A stretch of DNA of 64,000 nucleotides from Canna indica (GCA_034359265.1 CP136896.1:33668001-33732000); one strand, 5' to 3'; shown: positions 32,905 through 44,560, counted from the first letter of the stretch. A program made the numbers and translations. Notes: generated by a model from the letters alone, not told the origin.

Positions 32905-34565
32905 TGTTGGTGAAATGGCCACACTAGAGGGGGGGTGAATAGTGTGTTAACTAAATTTATCGCCTAATTTCAATTTTAATCATTTACTTGATTACTTAGG
33001 TAATTTACGATTGAATGACTAAATGCGAAAGCGATAAATAATAAAGCAATTAATACAAACACAATATCAATGCTAACACAAAGATTTATAGTGGTTCGGA
33101 CCCAATGCCTACTCCACTACCTAAGCACCCTGCTTAGGATTTCCAAACTAAGTTTACTAGATTATATCGATTCCCTTACAATGATAACTTTACAATCGAA
33201 AAGTCTCCGCTCTCAAACCAAAGGCACTTCCACACCCGGAAGTATCCCGCCTTCCTACCGAGAGCACTCTCTCACCTCAACCTGGGACAACTCAATTAAT
33301 CCTAGTAAACTAAGTTTAAAATAGTGGGTTTAAGCCTTAACACCAAAGCAACCACCAACTCAATCAAACCTAGCAACCTAGGTTTACACAAGCTTTAATA
33401 CAATGAAATAAACACCAAAATACAACAACTAATGGAGCAATAAATCAAACAACAAATACTTAGCTCCAAAAGAAACTCCCTAGTCCTCTTGATCGATGCC
33501 TCAAATTGATGAATTGATGAAGCTTGAAGGCTATGTCAAGGAGATGAGAGATCAAAGTAGGGTTTTCAAGAATGGTGGCTCAATCAAGCTCAAGGATCAT
33601 CAAAATATGGCTCAAAGTATGTTGGATTAAGGGTGGAAAGCTTGCTAAGACTTCTATTTATAAGCCTTGAGGAGATGGCATGAAATAGCCAACTCAACGG
33701 GCGGAAAACTAGCCGTTTTCGCCATCTGGTCGCAGGTCCGGTCGATCATCGGTCGACCGACCGAGCGACCGAAGGCATACTGCTGCTTTCTGGCACACTT
33801 CGATCGACTGACTGATCGACAAAATTTGCTACTGCTAGTTTTTGACAGCATTCAGTCGACCGAAACTGGGTAGACTACACTGCTTGGTTTGGCTGAGTTT
33901 TTGCTTGTTTGCTCGTTTATGGGTTCCTTCTTTGCTAAGTCTACTTATATAATATTTCTTAACTTTAAGTTAATAACTTTAAAATATAAATGTTATATAA
34001 GGATTACCCCTCATTTGAACTCAATAAAAATATCTAAAAAAATCAAAATCCTTAAGAATCAAAATCTAGTTTTTGGGGTCTAGTACAAATTTTCGAAAAA
34101 TTGAAATTTTCTAATCTCCCGAGTCAAATATGGGTATGCTAAATGCTTTCAAAAATTCCTTTAAAATACCTCGTTATCTAGTTTTTACCCAAGGAATAAT
34201 TACCGCCATTTTTTTGTGTCAAGAAAATATCTAGGTCATATAGCCCTCTAAGGAGCTCCCTAGGCTTAGTGAATTTCAGGGCGGTTTCCGGGTTTTCATA
34301 TTTCAGGATTCGGATTTGGTTTTTGGGTTCTTATGCATCATCAGGAGGATTTACAATTTATCTAAACACCCTAAATCTAAACTCTATCTTCCCGAAGAAT
34401 CCCGAGCGTTGACGAGCGTCCTTGTCGATTTCTCTGATTTTTTCGATCGAGGACGTCGTGTGCTAATCGACTTGGAACCTGAAAGATTTCTAAATGAAAC
34501 ATTAGTTCCATATTTGTTATCATCAAAACTGAGATTAAGACCAAGGTAGAAAACCTAGGCCAAAA
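32905..34565 (-). repeat. 5' LTR of copia element D
   Basis: This 1661-bp LTR is tgttggtgaaatgg to taggccaaaa on the plus strand; the last CA has become AA. It includes a TATAAATA box on the minus strand (about 33653-33660) and the CG-palindrome cluster (33725-33870). It is followed by attcc, the target duplication. Confidence 0.9.
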
Positions 34566-34587
34566 ATTCCTTAAATAAAGAAACTCG

Positions 34588-34765
34588 GGAACAATCGGGA
34601 TTTACTCGTCCGAACTTGTTCCACGAGAAACGCAGGAACAATCGGGATTCGCCTATCCGAACTTGTTCGTTAAAAATATCGCAGGAATAATCGGGATTCG
34701 CCCATCCAAACTTATTCCTTAGCAATCGCAGGAATAATCGAGATTCGCCCGTCCGAACTTATTCC
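34588..34765. repeat. tandem array of four hairpin units (solo LTR copy 2)
   Basis: The units start with GGAACAA, GGAACAA, GGAATAA and GGAATAA and end with TTGTTCC, TTGTTCg, TTATTCC and TTATTCC. For example, 34588-34622 has GGAACAA and TCGG, an 11-nt loop, CCGA, a 2-nt bulge and TTGTTCC. Confidence 0.85.
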
Positions 34766-35343
34766 TTAAACACGGGTTGAGAATTAACCATCCAACCTTC
34801 ATTGTCATTCATAAAGATATGACGCTAACAAGACCTAAGTCAAGTGTCTCCTACAGTATCTTAGGGGTGTCTTCACTAGGAAACGCCACAACACTATATG
34901 CCCAATCCCAACGCCTAGACCTGTAATATCATCAACTCATGAGGTTTTATTTCATGCATATAATTTATTTTATTGGCTCTTAATAGATTATGTTGCCCCT
35001 TGAATTTTAATTATACAATTAAAATTCCATTTGCCAAAATTATGGTTTTGTTTTAGGGTTTTATTTTTAGTTTACTGTTGAGCCTAAAACTGGTGCACCC
35101 AAACTGAATTTGATTTCCAAAGTGTGTCCTATGGATCCAGACTATATTTTCTGGTTAAAATAATAGGTTACACGATTATATTCAGTGAACTATACTCATC
35201 ACAACAGAGATTAACAAATCAGCCTCCCTAATGATAATTCAGCATGAAATTCCAACATGTTGAGTTTTTAGCATATCAAGGTAATTAATCCGAAATTTAC
35301 AGTGATTAAATCCTTATTTACTACCAAACTAGATTTATAATAT

Positions 35344-36522
35344 GGGTTAATTACAAAATATATCCTGACTTTTGACATATTTTCCAAATCTATCCCCACT
35401 TTCCAATTTTCCCAATTTAGTACACCACTTTTCAATTTGTTACAAATCTATCCCATCTTCTACCCAGCGTTAACTTTGCCGTCAGAATGCTGACATGGCT
35501 AATAATCCCAGTCAGCATTTAAATGCAATTTTTTTCGGCCCCACCAAACCTAGTCAGCAACCATTTAAGGGTCGATTACAAAATATATCCCAACTTTTTT
35601 TGACGTGTTTCCCTAATCTATCCCCACTTTCCAATTTACCCAATTTAGTACATCACTTTTCGATTTGTTATAAATCTATCCCACCGTCTACCCAGCATCA
35701 ACTTCGCAATTTTCAACAGAGAGAAGAAATCCCTCTATTCTGTTGAAAATTTTCTTGTCTAAACAAAGCCTACAATGACAAATCATATTTAATAGTATCA
35801 TAACTATTGGAAAATTTTACAGTTTCATATGAAATCCTACATTTAATAGTATCATCACTGATCAGAAATTTCTAGGGTTTATACTAACCATACCTGACGG
35901 AAGGGGGGAAGGCGAGCGAGCAGGTGAAAATTAATAGAAAGATATCATAGTCGACGGAGATAAAGACAGAGAGCACGAAGAGATGCAGGCGACAAGGTCG
36001 GGGAAGAGGCGAGCAATCGATTTTAAAGGTAGATTTTTTAAATTAACTTATCGTGATCTACTGACTGGGTTTGGTGGGGCCGAAAAAAAATAAGTTAAAG
36101 TTTGCGTCTGAATGCTGATTGGGTTTATTAGCCACGTTGATATTCTGACATGTAAAGTTGACGTTGGGTAGACGGTGGGATAAATTTGTAACAAATCGAA
36201 AAGTGGTGTACTAAATTGGGAAAATTTGAAAGTGAAGATAGATTAGGAAAATACGTCAAAAGTCGGGATATATTTTGTAATTAACCCTGTTGTTGATTGG
36301 ATTTGGTGGGGCCGGAAAAAAATAAGTTAAAAAAAATCGTGTCTAAATGCTAACTAGGATTTTTAGTCATGTTAGCATTCAGACGACAAAGTTAACGCTG
36401 GGTAAACGGTGGGATAGATTTGTAACAGATCGAAAAGTGGTGTACTTAATTGAGAAAATTAGAAAGTGTGGATAGATTTGGAAAATACGTCAAAAGTCGG
36501 AATATTTTTTTGTAATTAACCC
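35344..36522. mobile_element. Mutator-like element with tandemly duplicated ends
   Basis: The ends GGGTTAATTAC / GTAATTAACCC are flanked by ttataatat (35335-35343) and ttatagtat (36523-36531), a 9-bp target duplication with one mismatch. Solo LTR copy 1 shows the empty site (gatttataatcattaag at about 12534). The end sequences occur twice on each side: left 35344-35568 and 35569-35705 (shorter), right 36058-36287 and 36288-36522. The interior (35706-36057) has no recognisable gene. It is non-autonomous and related to but not the same family as 9034-10339. Confidence 0.85.
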
Positions 36523-37647
36523 TTATAGTATTAAGATAAATCACACAAAGATTAAATCATATTTGCTAAACAAGATTTAGCAAGCATCAATATCATCTTT
36601 AAAACAAGACTCAAGCTTCATAATCAATAACCAAAATCAAGAACATAAATGGCATCAAGATTAAATCCTTCCATATGTAAAGCATGATTAATACGCTGAA
36701 ATCACATATTTAATTACAAGATATGCATTGACGTCATAGGAACCTAATAAGGTAAACAATCCAAGACATAGATCCCAAAACAAGCAAGGATCTTCTCTTA
36801 GGAATTTCATCAAACACCTCGAGGGCACCCCTATTTCCACCTTGGTCGAGCACCCCTAAGGTAGTCCTAGGGCTATCGAGCCACAAAGGGGAATATCGGG
36901 CCCCCTCCCTCATAGAGACATAAGAATTCGGCGATAAAAACTCAAGAATTGACAGAAAATCAATAAGAATGTCTCAACGTCCAAATCGGCTCAAGAACAC
37001 GAGAAGAATTTCAAGAAAATGAGGGGTAAAATCACTCACATGATTAGGAAGAAGACATCGAGAAAAATTCCCAATCGGCGGCCTCCGAATTCGGCCTCAA
37101 AGGGTGTGACGGCTCAGCTCAAACAAGGGGGAAGGAGCGACGGCTCCTACCAAGCCAGCTTGGCTTCCAAGGGAGAGGAAGGGGGAGAGGATGGGAGAGA
37201 GGAAGGGAGGGGCGGCTTGGCTCTGCTCGGCAGCTCCTCTCTTCTCTCTAGGCGGCTGGTGTGGCTCCAATAGGGAGCCGCCTAGCCCTAGGGGAGGATT
37301 TTATAATCTCTTCCCCATCTCATCCAATCCTAACCTCTTTTAACCCGCATCCGCCTCAAACCCAGATCCAAACCCGCTAACTCCTCAACCCAAACTTAAC
37401 CCCATGCTAAATACATGCGTCAATCACATGCACACACATACAATGCATTTTAATAAATCAAGCACATGCATTACAACAATTAAATAAATTTATCTAAGCA
37501 GGAAAAGAAACCGCATAAATCATATTCCTACTTACCCGAGCTTTCAAGCTCGCACCGGATCATGACTCGACTTAGCTCGACCTCGAATCAGCCTACTAGA
37601 CTGACAAGATAAATAATAAAAATTATCATAATATCTTAGATATTACA

Positions 37648-38658
37648 TATTTAAATAATTTGAATTGGATCAGGTTAACCCTTAATGGATCTGGATCTGC
37701 TAAAAACAAAATTTGATCCAAATTCCAAAAAATAGCCCGAAAGGCATGCCCGAGTCAGTAAAAAAAATACAGCAAAAAAATGCTCAAAAAATGAAGCGGA
37801 GCTGGACCCACGGTGTTGGGCCCAATACACGACATGAAAAAATCGGCTCGAGACGGCATGAAAACAAAGCAGCAAAAATAATGCTAAAAGAGAGAGAAAA
37901 AAAAGGATATGGGCTCGTGGCATTGGCTTGTTAGGGCACAGGCCACGCGCCTGCATACTACAGCTGAAGCCCACTAGGGCTCAGCACACCTCAAGCGTCG
38001 CGAGGTGCATGCGAAGTGAGGCGCCGCCTTACTAGGTGAGTAGCGTGCACCGCACGCCATGCCCGCAGACATGAACATCGTAAGCACGCTCGCGAGGCCA
38101 CTCGCGTTAGCACGCACACACCAAGGCATGAGGCTCTCATGTCCCGAGGTGAGAAAACAATGAGCAGCAATTTAATGAAACAAAATTACGGTAGAATTCC
38201 AGCAAAAGGAAGAATTCGAGGCAGAAATAATGTTTTAAGAGCAAAATAAAATATATAATATGTGCTTTGTTTAATAAATCATCTCCGAATCAAGTGCGGC
38301 GACGAAAAATAACACGCTAAGGAGACACACAACTTCCTCACAAATCGATGCACGACAATAACATCCGATGAAAAAACAGATAGAAAATACGGTATATTTC
38401 CAAAGGCAGCAAATATATATTTCCCATCAAAACATGTATATTTTCCAAAAATAGCCAGTATTTTTTTTGGAAGTGCGTGCAAGTGCAAGTACAGAAAACA
38501 AAAAGAATAAATCTGGAAGAACAACAAATAATCATGCACATGAAGATTTAAAAAAGGCAAAAAAATAATTTATTTTGCACTATCTAAATAAGGCACAAAT
38601 CATCATCACATAAAAAGATTGGATTTTTAATTCAAGTAAATATGGCTATGATACCAAT
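37648..38658 (-). mobile_element. 5' leader of an LTR element (truncated)
   Basis: It lies between the solo LTR and the LTR at 38659. The last bases (38643-38657, minus strand) read TTGGTATCATAGCCA, a primer site next to the LTR. The rest is a non-coding leader, GC-rich at 37930-38150 with repeated CGCGAGG and GTGAGGCGC-like words. No Gag was found; the remainder of the element was lost at 37648. Confidence 0.6.
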
Positions 38659-39174
38659 TGTAAGAAAAATTAATGCCATAATAAATTACATGAATTTAGG
38701 AACACCAAAAATAAATAGAAAAACAAGGGAAGATCTTATTTGACATAGAGATAATTACAACGGAAGTAATTTTTTGGGTCTCCGGGAAAAACTAGATCTT
38801 CCTCTACATTATTTTCTCAAAATGCTCTGCTTTGATGGGGAAAACAACTATACTCTGCTTCATCTACATTATTTTCTAATCCCTCATCATCTCATGTGTG
38901 TAGAGGTGACCTAGCATCTATTTATAATTGATCAAATTAGCTCGTCCATCATAGGCTTCACTAATCGGGCCTACACTTGACTAATCACACCAATTATGGT
39001 TAAGTGTTTCGAGCTCAAGTCACATAGATCAAATTAAATGAGTTTATATGCATCTCAAATAGGATCATAAGATTAACCCTTATAAATCAAAAACCAAAAT
39101 TGACCATAGCCCACAATTTTTTTTTTAAAAAAATAAAGACATATATATATATATATATTAAAATTATTCTAACA
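38659..39174 (-). repeat. LTR of the truncated element (5' side)
   Basis: On the plus strand it starts TGTAAGAAAAATTA beside the primer site and ends TTATTCTAACA, giving TGTTAGAATAA as the LTR start on the minus strand, a common copia form. Length is 516 bp. It contains an (AT)n run at 39141-39158. Confidence 0.65.
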
Positions 39175-41799
39175 TCCCTCTCTCTTATCGTTCGACGACG
39201 TGAAGACCCGTCAGAGATCATGCATAATTTGAATCCAAGGCTTAATGCATGGTATGATCATATTCTAGACATTCGCTCCATTATTTCTTAATGGGTTGTT
39301 TTGGCACCAAATACAATATTTGAGGGAGTTTTTTTATACATACTTACAATTTTAAATTAAATTAGAATGGCAAAATAGTAGGCATCCTAATCTAGATCAT
39401 TGCTCCATTATTTTTTAATAATTTTCTTATTTAGGTACTCTTTTTAGATATTTACACTTTTAAATAAAGTTATTAATTTTATATTAAATATATTTGGCAC
39501 TAGATCAACTACATATTTTTTGATATGTTTATTTAGGTTGTATTTGAGGGATTTTTTAATAGATATTTACAATTTTCAAATGAAACTAGTAATTTTAGAT
39601 AAAATTATTAAGGAGTGTTTATTTATATTTATTCTCTTTTAATAAGTATTATTTATTATTTATCATCTTTTAAAAATATTTGGTTATTTAATTATTATTA
39701 TTACTAAGAGAGAGAGTAATTTTCTGCTATTTCCAGCTGATCTAATTAGTATTATTATTGAGAGAGAAAAATTTGTGACTCCTAATTAAATATCAGAGTA
39801 ATTTATTTTCTCTTTTTTTTAATTAAATATTTCGCCGACTTAATTAGTTTTATTACTAAGATATAATTTTTCTTGACTATTTCTCTCCCCTAATTATGAG
39901 GTTATTTAATTAGTACTATTAAGAGAGAGAGACTATTTAATTATTATTACAAAATTTCTCTCTCCTAATTAAATATTTGACTATTTAATTATTATTATTA
40001 CTGAAAAGAGTTAATTTCGAATTAATATGCAAAAACAAAACTTACTTCACTCAAGTAAATAAATTTTGTATTTATGTTATTATAAATAAATTAATATGCA
40101 AAATAAACTTACTTCACAATTAATATAATGCAATTGTATTTATGTTTTTATAAATAAATTTTGTTCTCAAATATTTATAATTATTTAATCAAATATGAAA
40201 AATCAATTTTAATGGATAAATATATTATTTTGGAAATAATGCTAATGTTGCACTCGATTTTTTTTTATATTTTAAAATTAACTATTCCTCGCTTCCCTAT
40301 CTCTCCCTTTTAATGATTTTTATCTTTTTTTTCTTTATTGATTTAATTCTCTCTCTTCCACTATCTCTCCTAAGTCATTCTCTGTTTCCCTCCTTCTCTT
40401 CTCTTAATCGGTCAAAAATACTGGCATGCCCCTATTGCCTTTTGCAATTTAATCTCATTTATTTCTCTTTACCTCTAATTTTTTTAATAAATATAAAAAG
40501 TCGTAATATGTGATCATATTAGGATTTAAATCCTAGATCTCTAAATAATATTCAACATATTATCACAAATTATACTACCCACAGTTCACTTTACCTCTAT
40601 CTCTTCCTCCTTTCTCTCTCTCTCAAATTATTTAACATTTAAAAATTGAAAAGAAATAAGTTATTAAATATTTCAATAATTAATAATTAATAAATACAAA
40701 ATTGCATGTCACAAAATATTTTTATTTCTTATATATTTGAATTTTAATGTTCAGAAAAAATAATGATTAATTACTTATGAAAATTGTATATGCACTTATT
40801 TTTTTTCAGAAAAAGTAATCGACATATTTTAATTTTTAATAGAAACGTTTATTTCTATAAAGAACTACAATAAATAGTTTAACGGTTTATTATATAAATA
40901 GTTGACATTTGTTCTTTTAATATTTAAAATGTTCTTTTAATATTTAAGAGGTTATTTTTTAAAAGTTATTATGTTTTGCACTAATAATAATAATAGAGTT
41001 TTAAGATTCATAAATAATTAGCAAATAATGCGTAGAAAAATTAATGACGATCTATTTTTATAAAAATTATTGTTTTAACTTAATTTTTTAAAAAATAATA
41101 ATATTCTACTATTTTTTAATAAAAACTTTATTTTTCAAAAGAGCTACAATAAAAAATTCTACAATTTATTATATAAAATAGTCGGGGAAAATGTGAACTT
41201 TGCAATGGGGTCAAAAAAATATATGAAATATTTCTTTATGAATAATAAATATGGAATTTGTGAATTATTAATTTATAAAATAAATAATACTTAAATAAAT
41301 ATGAAGATACAAAATTAAGACCATATATTTAATAGACATAACAATAAAAGTCCACTTATTGGTTACTAAAAAAAATTAAGAAATACAAAATATTAATATT
41401 AATATTAAATCCAACAATATAGAAAACTTCAGTATACAATAAATAAAAATATATGAATATTTGATAAAGATAAATACAAGTTACCATTTTTTTAAGAAAT
41501 ACAAAATATAATTATTAATAGAAAAAAACAATAAGTAAAAATAATTATAACTTGAAAAAAAATATAACTTAAATGAAGATTGAAGAAAATGAATGTACAA
41601 AATAGAAAAAATAGAAAGTAAAAAAGTAAACGTATGAATTTTCAGGTAACAATTGATTATCATATTGATAATCTCACTATAACATTAATTAGTTTGTTCA
41701 TTTAGTAGGTATGTATAATTAGTTTGATTTAAATTATAATTGTTTCTCAAAAAAATTATGAAATCTCAAAAGTAAATAAAATTTTTCAATAAAAAACTT
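39175..41799. other. AT-rich intergenic DNA
   Basis: This is very AT-rich, with runs of TATTATT, AGAGAGAG and T-tracts (for example 39700-39990 and 40600-40630). Small open frames here are composition artefacts. Decayed transposon sequence is likely, but no end or domain was recognised. Confidence 0.6.
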
Positions 41800-42251
41800 C
41801 GTAAGAAGTGCAATTGAAGTCCTATAAATTTTAATTTTTTTGGACTTTAATCTTATGAGTTTCATTTCGATATTTTTAATATTATATGTTTACTCCGTAA
41901 CACAGATTTGATCCTATTTGTGACGGTCCGTTAACTCTATCAATATGGACATAACACCGTTTATTTTTTCGTGGATAGAGAGTTAACAAATCGTCATGGG
42001 TAGGATCGGATATGTGTTTCAGAGCAAATATATAAGACTGAAAATTTTAAAATGAAATTTATAGGACCAAATCTTTTAACGTGTATGAACGACGTTATGT
42101 TCACGTGGACGGAGAGTTAATAGACCATCACGAATAAGATCAAATCTGTGCTACGAAGCAAACATATAGGATCGAAAATACTGAAATAAAATTTATAAAG
42201 CTGAAGTCCAAAAAATTTAAAACTTATAGGACTTCTGTTGCACTTCTCTTG
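41800..42251. mobile_element. foldback MITE
   Basis: The whole 452 bp is close to a palindrome: the left arm reads inward GTAAGAAGTGCAATTGAAG and the right arm AAGAGAAGTGCAACAGAAG, and pairing continues to the centre through TCCTATAA-GTTTTAAA and the ACATAACGTC region. Flanks are aaaaactt (41792-41799 and 42252-42259), an 8-bp duplication (9 if one end base is counted). No protein is encoded. Confidence 0.75.
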
Positions 42252-43137
42252 AAAAACTTGAAATCAAAATATAATAATCAATTTTATTGAATATAATACA
42301 AAATATATAATGAAAAACAACAACAACAATAATAAATATAAAAAGGGAGAATTTTTTTTAAAACATATAATTATGCATAATCATTTTATTTCAAAATTTT
42401 AAATTTTGCTTATATACAAATAAAGCACCAAAATAGAACAAAAAAATTAATGAAAAATTTCAAAGCTTGAACAAAATTAAAGGTAACAATAAATGGTAAA
42501 GTATATAAAATAATATTATTGTTAGTAATTAAATGCATATAATTATATGTTTGATATTAAAAATTTTCAAAAATAATATTGAGATGCCAACTATATTTCA
42601 GTTACCAATTTTGAAAAATGAAACTTACTAAAAGTTTAATAAATTAATTTCGTTTATGTATTATAGTTATAATTATTTTGTACAAATATGTTATCATTAC
42701 TTATGTTTTAAATACTAATTTCGTTTATGTATTATACGATATTAGAATTATGATATTCAAATATAGAAATGAATTAGTTTTTGCATTTCTAATCAATTAG
42801 ATTAAGTTTTCGTTTTAAATTTGAAGTAAAAAATAAAAATCATACTTAAAAAAATACCTATATTTTAATTTATAATTATAATTAAATTAAATTAATGTTT
42901 ATTATTTTTTCTCTACTTATAAATTTTCACATATATGATATTTATTATTATTCTTAATTATTTAGTTATTAATATTATCATTCAAATTATAATTTAACCT
43001 AAACTAATTTTATAATTTATTCTCATAATTTTTATAATTATTTAAATTAAAATCATATATATATATATAACTACGCAACAAGTTTTCGACTATCGAGAAT
43101 TAACATCGTGTCGCATCACTTGGGTTTTATATTAGTG
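42252..43137. other. AT-rich intergenic DNA
   Basis: No gene, domain or clear repeat apart from short AT runs (43053-43070). It ends at the left target duplication of the LINE stub. Confidence 0.6.
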
Positions 43138-43350
43138 AATTATAAATTGAAGTTATTTTTTTTTCCAAAAAAGTAAAAAATATATTATGGTCGGCGAGAT
43201 CCAGGCCCAAAAAAGTCGTCATACAAAATATCGACTAACTCTGGAGGACGGATCGAGGGCCAGACTCTCTCATCCTTACACAGCCTCGCACGATTTGCTG
43301 CCCAATGCGCAGCTTTGTTTGCTTATCTATAATTATAAATTGAAGTTATT
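43138..43350 (-). mobile_element. 5'-truncated LINE with perfect target duplication
   Basis: A 20-bp direct repeat, aattataaattgaagttatt, occurs at 43138-43157 and 43331-43350. Between them (43158-43330) the minus strand encodes NKAAHWAANRARLCKDERVW then PSIRPPELVDILYDDFFGPG and a stop at 43187-43185, followed by an A-rich tail (T-rich on the plus strand). This looks like the C-terminal end of a plant LINE polyprotein. Long variable target duplications, an A-rich 3' end and severe 5' truncation are hallmarks of LINE insertion. The exact clade was not identified. Confidence 0.75.
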
Positions 43351-43579
43351 AAAAAAATAATAATAAAAAAGGTTATTGATAGTTTGATACGTTCAATTGC
43401 GAAGGGATACAGTGGAAGTGTAAACGTTTAATTTGTAACTATTCGCGGACTGATTTGCATAAATCGACCATTTGTTTCATCAGCTAAAACTAAGGCGTAA
43501 TGCTGGAAAAGGAAACGAAACTATTGGCAGTCTGCGCTGCCTATTCCTCTTCTCTCTCTTCTCTCTCTTCTCTCTCTCA
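43351..43579 (+). promoter_or_regulatory. upstream region of the RING-H2 gene
   Basis: No clear TATA box. A CT-rich tract (TCTTCTCTCTC repeats, 43548-43579) directly precedes the start codon, typical of plant 5' leaders. An ATG at 43500 opens a different frame that overlaps the main start. If transcription starts upstream of it, it would act as an overlapping upstream ORF. Confidence 0.4.
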
Positions 43580-44560
43580 ATGTCTTCCGCGGCCCCTCCG
43601 CCTGCCCAAACTACCAGCACCACCGTTGTCAGCGACGGCGGCGGCACAACTCTTCTTCCTCCTCGTCCACCCCCTCCTGCGGCTACCATGAACTATTGGT
43701 GCCACGAGTGCGACATGCTCGTCGGCCTCCTTCCATATACCTACCCTTCTCCCCCTTCCTCTCTTCTCTGTCCCCACTGCCATGGCGAATTTCTCGAAGA
43801 GGTAGACCTCCATCACCACCTGGACCAAAATCCTTATCCTCCACCTCCCCCCGGCCCTCCTTCCCTGTCCCTCACTCTCTCGGACTCTGATTCCGATATC
43901 GATGAGGCCGACGCTGACGATGCCCGCTTCGCTTCCCCTGTCTCTGCCCAATCCTACCTTCGCCGTCTCATAGATCACCTCGCTGCCGCCGATGACCCCC
44001 TTCCCGTGCTCCCCGCCGCTCCGCGCTTTGGCCCCTCCCCCGCCCCCACCGCTTCCATCGATGCCCTCCCCACCGTCCGTATATCTGACCCCGTCTCGTC
44101 GCTCCCAGCCTGCGCCATCTGCAAGGAAGAGTTCCCCCTCCACTCTACCGCCCGCCGCCTTCCTTGCTCTCATCTTTACCACTCCGACTGCATCGTCCCC
44201 TGGCTCTCCCTCCACAATTCTTGCCCTGTCTGCCGCTCCCGCCTCCCTTCCTCTTCATCAGATGAGTCCGACGCCATCAACCGCCCAACAGGACTCTCTA
44301 TTCGGTTTGAAAACTTGCTGGAGGACGATGATGACCAGGCTTCGGCCCTCTTGAGGCGAATCAGAAGGCGGTGGTACACGGCGGCGTTGCAGGCGTCGCC
44401 CACACAGATGGCGCAGGTTGAAGCTGGACCCACCACAAGCGGGGAGACTGTGTCGTCGGAATGGCCTGTGGAACGTAATGGGAGGTCTGTCAGAGGAAGG
44501 GTAGATGAAGAAGGAGACACGATGGTTTCTGAGAGTAGGGATAGCTACTTTTTCGATTGA
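43580..44560 (+). CDS. RING-H2 E3 ubiquitin ligase with N-terminal zinc ribbon
   Basis: 326 residues, single exon, GC-rich. A zinc-ribbon motif lies at 39-68 (C41-x2-C44 ... C64-x2-C67). It is followed by a Pro-rich and an acidic Ser/Asp stretch (100-115). A canonical RING-H2 lies at 178-218: C178, C181, C196, H198, H201, C204, C215 and C218, with Trp208 and Pro216 at the E2-contact positions. This pair of domains defines the plant RHC1A/RING1/CIP8-like ubiquitin ligases, usually 310-400 residues, which transfer ubiquitin from an E2 to target proteins and often act in stress signalling. There is no signal peptide or membrane segment, so it is probably soluble. ATG 43580 was chosen because it is the first in frame, after a CT-rich leader. 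The longer open frame upstream has no ATG. No DUF1117 tail was seen. The target protein is unknown. Confidence 0.92.
   Translation: MSSAAPPPAQTTSTTVVSDGGGTTLLPPRPPPPAATMNYWCHECDMLVGLLPYTYPSPPSSLLCPHCHGEFLEEVDLHHHLDQNPYPPPPPGPPSLSLTLSDSDSDIDEADADDARFASPVSAQSYLRRLIDHLAAADDPLPVLPAAPRFGPSPAPTASIDALPTVRISDPVSSLPACAICKEEFPLHSTARRLPCSHLYHSDCIVPWLSLHNSCPVCRSRLPSSSSDESDAINRPTGLSIRFENLLEDDDDQASALLRRIRRRWYTAALQASPTQMAQVEAGPTTSGETVSSEWPVERNGRSVRGRVDEEGDTMVSESRDSYFFD

Larger units (their letters stand above)
21151..34565 (-). mobile_element. copia-type non-autonomous retrotransposon D (relative of C)
   Basis: The LTRs are at 32905-34565 (5', 1661 bp) and 21151-22345 plus 28953-28976 (3', split). The 5-bp target duplication attcc (21146-21150 and 34566-34570) is perfect. 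The interior has Gag (32850-31465) and AT-rich non-coding DNA, with no pol and no copy of the second ORF of element C. It inserted exactly at the end of a hairpin arm of solo LTR copy 2, and a chromovirus-type gypsy element later entered its 3' LTR. Confidence 0.85.
34571..37647 (-). repeat. gypsy-type solo LTR copy 2, right piece
   Basis: It continues 21011-21150 after the copia insertion and ends GATATTACA, with flank tattt against gattt at the left end (4 of 5 bases, a decayed target duplication). Most of it aligns with 11560-13712. It holds four hairpin units (34588-34765) and a GC-rich CGGCTCGG-type zone (37080-37290), and is interrupted by the Mutator-like element at 35344-36522. About 500 bp present in copy 1 (10900-11500) are missing. 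Confidence 0.8.

Noticed and set aside
41481..41663. Minus-strand frame of 60 codons with Phe/Tyr/Ile-rich sequence
   Set aside because: Composition artefact of AT-rich DNA, with no start context or domain.
43472..43579. N-terminal extension of the RING-H2 protein
   Set aside because: There is no ATG in frame before 43580, and the extension is a Leu/Phe/Ser run encoded by the CT-rich leader.
43577..44215. Minus-strand frame of about 210 codons opposite the RING-H2 gene
   Set aside because: Antisense shadow of a GC-rich coding sequence, Gly/Arg-rich with no domain.
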